Shown: positions 6,786-8,322 of the stretch, piece after piece
Position numbering within the stretch: the first letter of the stretch is position 1
How the letters are laid out: each line of letters begins with the position of its first letter
Assembly (NCBI GenBank): GCA_028705785.1
Contig: JAQWCT010000113.1
Coordinates: 1 to 8,322, forward strand
Length of the DNA stretch: 8,322 bases
Source: Sulfurospirillaceae bacterium
Lineage (GTDB): Bacteria; Campylobacterota; Campylobacteria; Campylobacterales; Sulfurospirillaceae
Reading direction: 5' to 3'
Notes under the pieces: model-generated
Seen by the model: the letters and a program-made list of their open reading frames with translations, nothing else
Told to the model about the DNA's origin: nothing
Databases searched by the model: none
Program-made: the position numbers and the translations under genes

Positions 6786-8322
6786 TGTGCATCTCCAAAT
6801 CTCTCATTTTTAGCTTTGTAATAAGGCTGTAATGTAAATGGCATCAAAGCATCTTGTATTTCATGTCTGTCTTTTCCAGCCGCTTCCATCTCTTCACGCA
6901 TTTTATCAACGGTGTCTTGTCTTTCTAAGCTCATTGGGTTTTCGACAATATTGCCTTTCACACCATAGCCTCTAAATGCTGGTGGCATTTCCATTTTCAT
7001 AATGTCTAATTCTTCATAACTAACCGTTGGAAGCGTAGCACCCTCTTTCCATGAAGTGAGTGTTCTTTTCAACCAGTTAACATCATCTCGCTTAAGGAAA
7101 TCTTCTCTATAGTGAGCACCACGACTCTCTGTTCTCTCTCTTGCACCCATCGCAACACAAAGGGCAAGTTTAAGCATCATCGGAACACGGTACGCTTCTT
7201 CAAGTTCTGGATTAGCTGAAGTTGTTTTAGATTTAACATTAACATCATGTGATTTTTTCAAAAGCTCTTCGAGTTCATCAACAGCTTCTGCAAGACCTTT
7301 TCCATCACGGAAAATAGCTACTTTTTCCCACATAATATCTCTCATTCTGTTTTTGATTTCAAAAATATTGTTTTTGCCATTACCTGCTAACAAATGATTG
7401 ATAAAGTCACTTTGTTTTTTCAATGCTTTTTCAACTGCTGCTGTACTGATGCTAATCTCATTTTTTTGACAAAAATCTGCAAAATAATCTCCGACAATCA
7501 TACCCGCAACAACGGTTTCACTTACTGAGTTACCACCAAGACGGTTAAATCCGTGCATATCCCAACATGCCGCTTCACCCGCGGAGAAAAGTCCAGCAAG
7601 GGTTGGAGACTCGCCCGTTGGTTTGGTTCTGATACCACCCATTGAGTAGTGTTGCATTGGAAGAACTGGCGCCCAACCTGCTGGACCCTCAACTGCAGGA
7701 TCGATACCGTTAAAGATTTGACAAATTTCTTGTACATCTCTGAGGTTTCTCTCAATATGCGCACGACCAAGGATTGAGATATCAAGCCACAAGTGATCAC
7801 CATAGGGAGATTTAACACCTTTGCCTTTACGGATATGTTCCATCATACGACGACTTACAACATCCCTACTTGCCAATTCTTTTTTCTCTGGTTCGTAATC
7901 TGGCATAAAGCGGTGACCATCAACATCTCTTAAAAGACCACCATCACCTCTACAGCCTTCAGTTAAAAGGATACCTGATGGAACGATTGGGGTTGGATGG
8001 AACTGAACTGCTTCCATATTGCCCAGTGTCGCAACACCTGTTTCAAGCGCAATCGCAGCACCTGTACCATCACAGATAACCGCATTGGTTGTTTGTTTGT
8101 AAAGTCTTCCATATCCACCTGTTGCGATGAGTGTACCTTTGGAAACATAAGCACATAATTCACCAGTGACCAAATCTCTTACAATCGCACCATAACAACG
8201 GTTATTTTCATGAATCAACGCAATCGCTTCTTTTCTATCTTCGATATTAACATTATGTTTTAACGCTTCATTGGCAACACCAAAAAGCATGGTATGTCCT
8301 GTTGCATCTGCTGTATAACAGG
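6782..8322 (-). CDS. frdA: Fumarate reductase flavoprotein subunit, N-terminus outside window
   Basis: FrdA is the catalytic subunit that reduces fumarate to succinate at a covalently bound FAD. About 512 residues are visible; the family is near 656, so about 145 N-terminal residues are beyond the right edge, including the dinucleotide-binding glycine motif and the FAD-linking histidine. The frame continues through the edge (CYTADATGHT precedes the first internal ATG at 8290), so that ATG is not the start. Visible landmarks are IATGGYGRLY, the FHPT and LLTEGCRGDGG loops, the RDVVSRR segment with the proton-transfer arginine, QHYSMGG with a substrate-binding histidine, and HGFNRLGGNS with a substrate-binding arginine. 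The helical domain and the C-terminal end (LQPYYKAKNERFGDAQ) follow. It overlaps frdB by four bases. The cytochrome b subunit gene frdC is expected upstream, outside the window, as in Wolinella and Campylobacter. Confidence 0.97.
   Translation of the reverse strand, partial: CYTADATGHTMLFGVANEALKHNVNIEDRKEAIALIHENNRCYGAIVRDLVTGELCAYVSKGTLIATGGYGRLYKQTTNAVICDGTGAAIALETGVATLGNMEAVQFHPTPIVPSGILLTEGCRGDGGLLRDVDGHRFMPDYEPEKKELASRDVVSRRMMEHIRKGKGVKSPYGDHLWLDISILGRAHIERNLRDVQEICQIFNGIDPAVEGPAGWAPVLPMQHYSMGGIRTKPTGESPTLAGLFSAGEAACWDMHGFNRLGGNSVSETVVAGMIVGDYFADFCQKNEISISTAAVEKALKKQSDFINHLLAGNGKNNIFEIKNRMRDIMWEKVAIFRDGKGLAEAVDELEELLKKSHDVNVKSKTTSANPELEEAYRVPMMLKLALCVAMGARERTESRGAHYREDFLKRDDVNWLKRTLTSWKEGATLPTVSYEELDIMKMEMPPAFRGYGVKGNIVENPMSLERQDTVDKMREEMEAAGKDRHEIQDALMPFTLQPYYKAKNERFGDAQ
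6793..6796 (-). promoter_or_regulatory. Ribosome binding site of frdB
   Basis: On the minus strand GGAG lies seven bases before the frdB ATG, inside the last codons of frdA. With the ATGA overlap it indicates coupled translation and a balanced A:B subunit ratio. Confidence 0.7.

Noticed and set aside
8288..8290. ATG at 8290 as the start of frdA
   Set aside because: Upstream codons to the right edge read CYTADATGHT, which fits the conserved FrdA sequence, so the start is outside the window.

Overview
The window is AT-rich DNA from a bacterium of the Campylobacterota (epsilonproteobacteria). The best evidence is the fumarate reductase pair at the right end. Its FrdB is 239 residues long and reads like the Wolinella/Campylobacter enzyme almost throughout. 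The gene order frdA-frdB followed by two large dynamin-like GTPases is, from memory, also that of Campylobacter jejuni (frdCAB, then Cj0411-Cj0412). Sulfurospirillum or a close relative is my best guess at genus, but this is inference.

Layout from left to right. Positions 1-893 (+) hold the C-terminal part of an AI-2E family (PF01594) membrane protein whose start lies outside the window. A probable terminator follows. Positions 1017-1577 (+) hold a 186-residue soluble protein that I do not recognise; it appears to be a single-gene unit. It converges, with a 15-bp gap, on a leftward two-gene operon (5965 to 1593). The first gene of that operon (783 aa) and the second (674 aa) overlap by ATGA, and each has a complete dynamin-type GTPase domain followed by a long helical region. 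This operon has its own near-consensus promoter. Just upstream of it, also leftward, are frdB (6066-6785) and the 3' three quarters of frdA (6782 to beyond 8322). These two are also ATGA-coupled and end in a clear intrinsic terminator.

How the genes work together: FrdA (flavoprotein, fumarate/succinate site) and FrdB (three iron-sulfur clusters) form the cytoplasmic part of quinol:fumarate reductase. The membrane cytochrome b subunit (frdC) is not downstream, so it is expected upstream of frdA, outside the window. The two GTPases are predicted to act as a heterotypic pair at the membrane, by analogy with the characterised C. jejuni pair. The frd and GTPase genes are neighbours but appear to be separate transcription units.

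The least explained signal is a 10-bp perfect palindrome, TTACATGTAA. It occurs four times in 8.3 kb (884, 2780, 5548, 6054), roughly a hundred times more than base composition predicts. Two copies lie at gene ends and two lie inside the GTPase genes. There is no gene-free stretch longer than about 125 bases, and I see no tRNA, rRNA, CRISPR array, insertion sequence or prophage.
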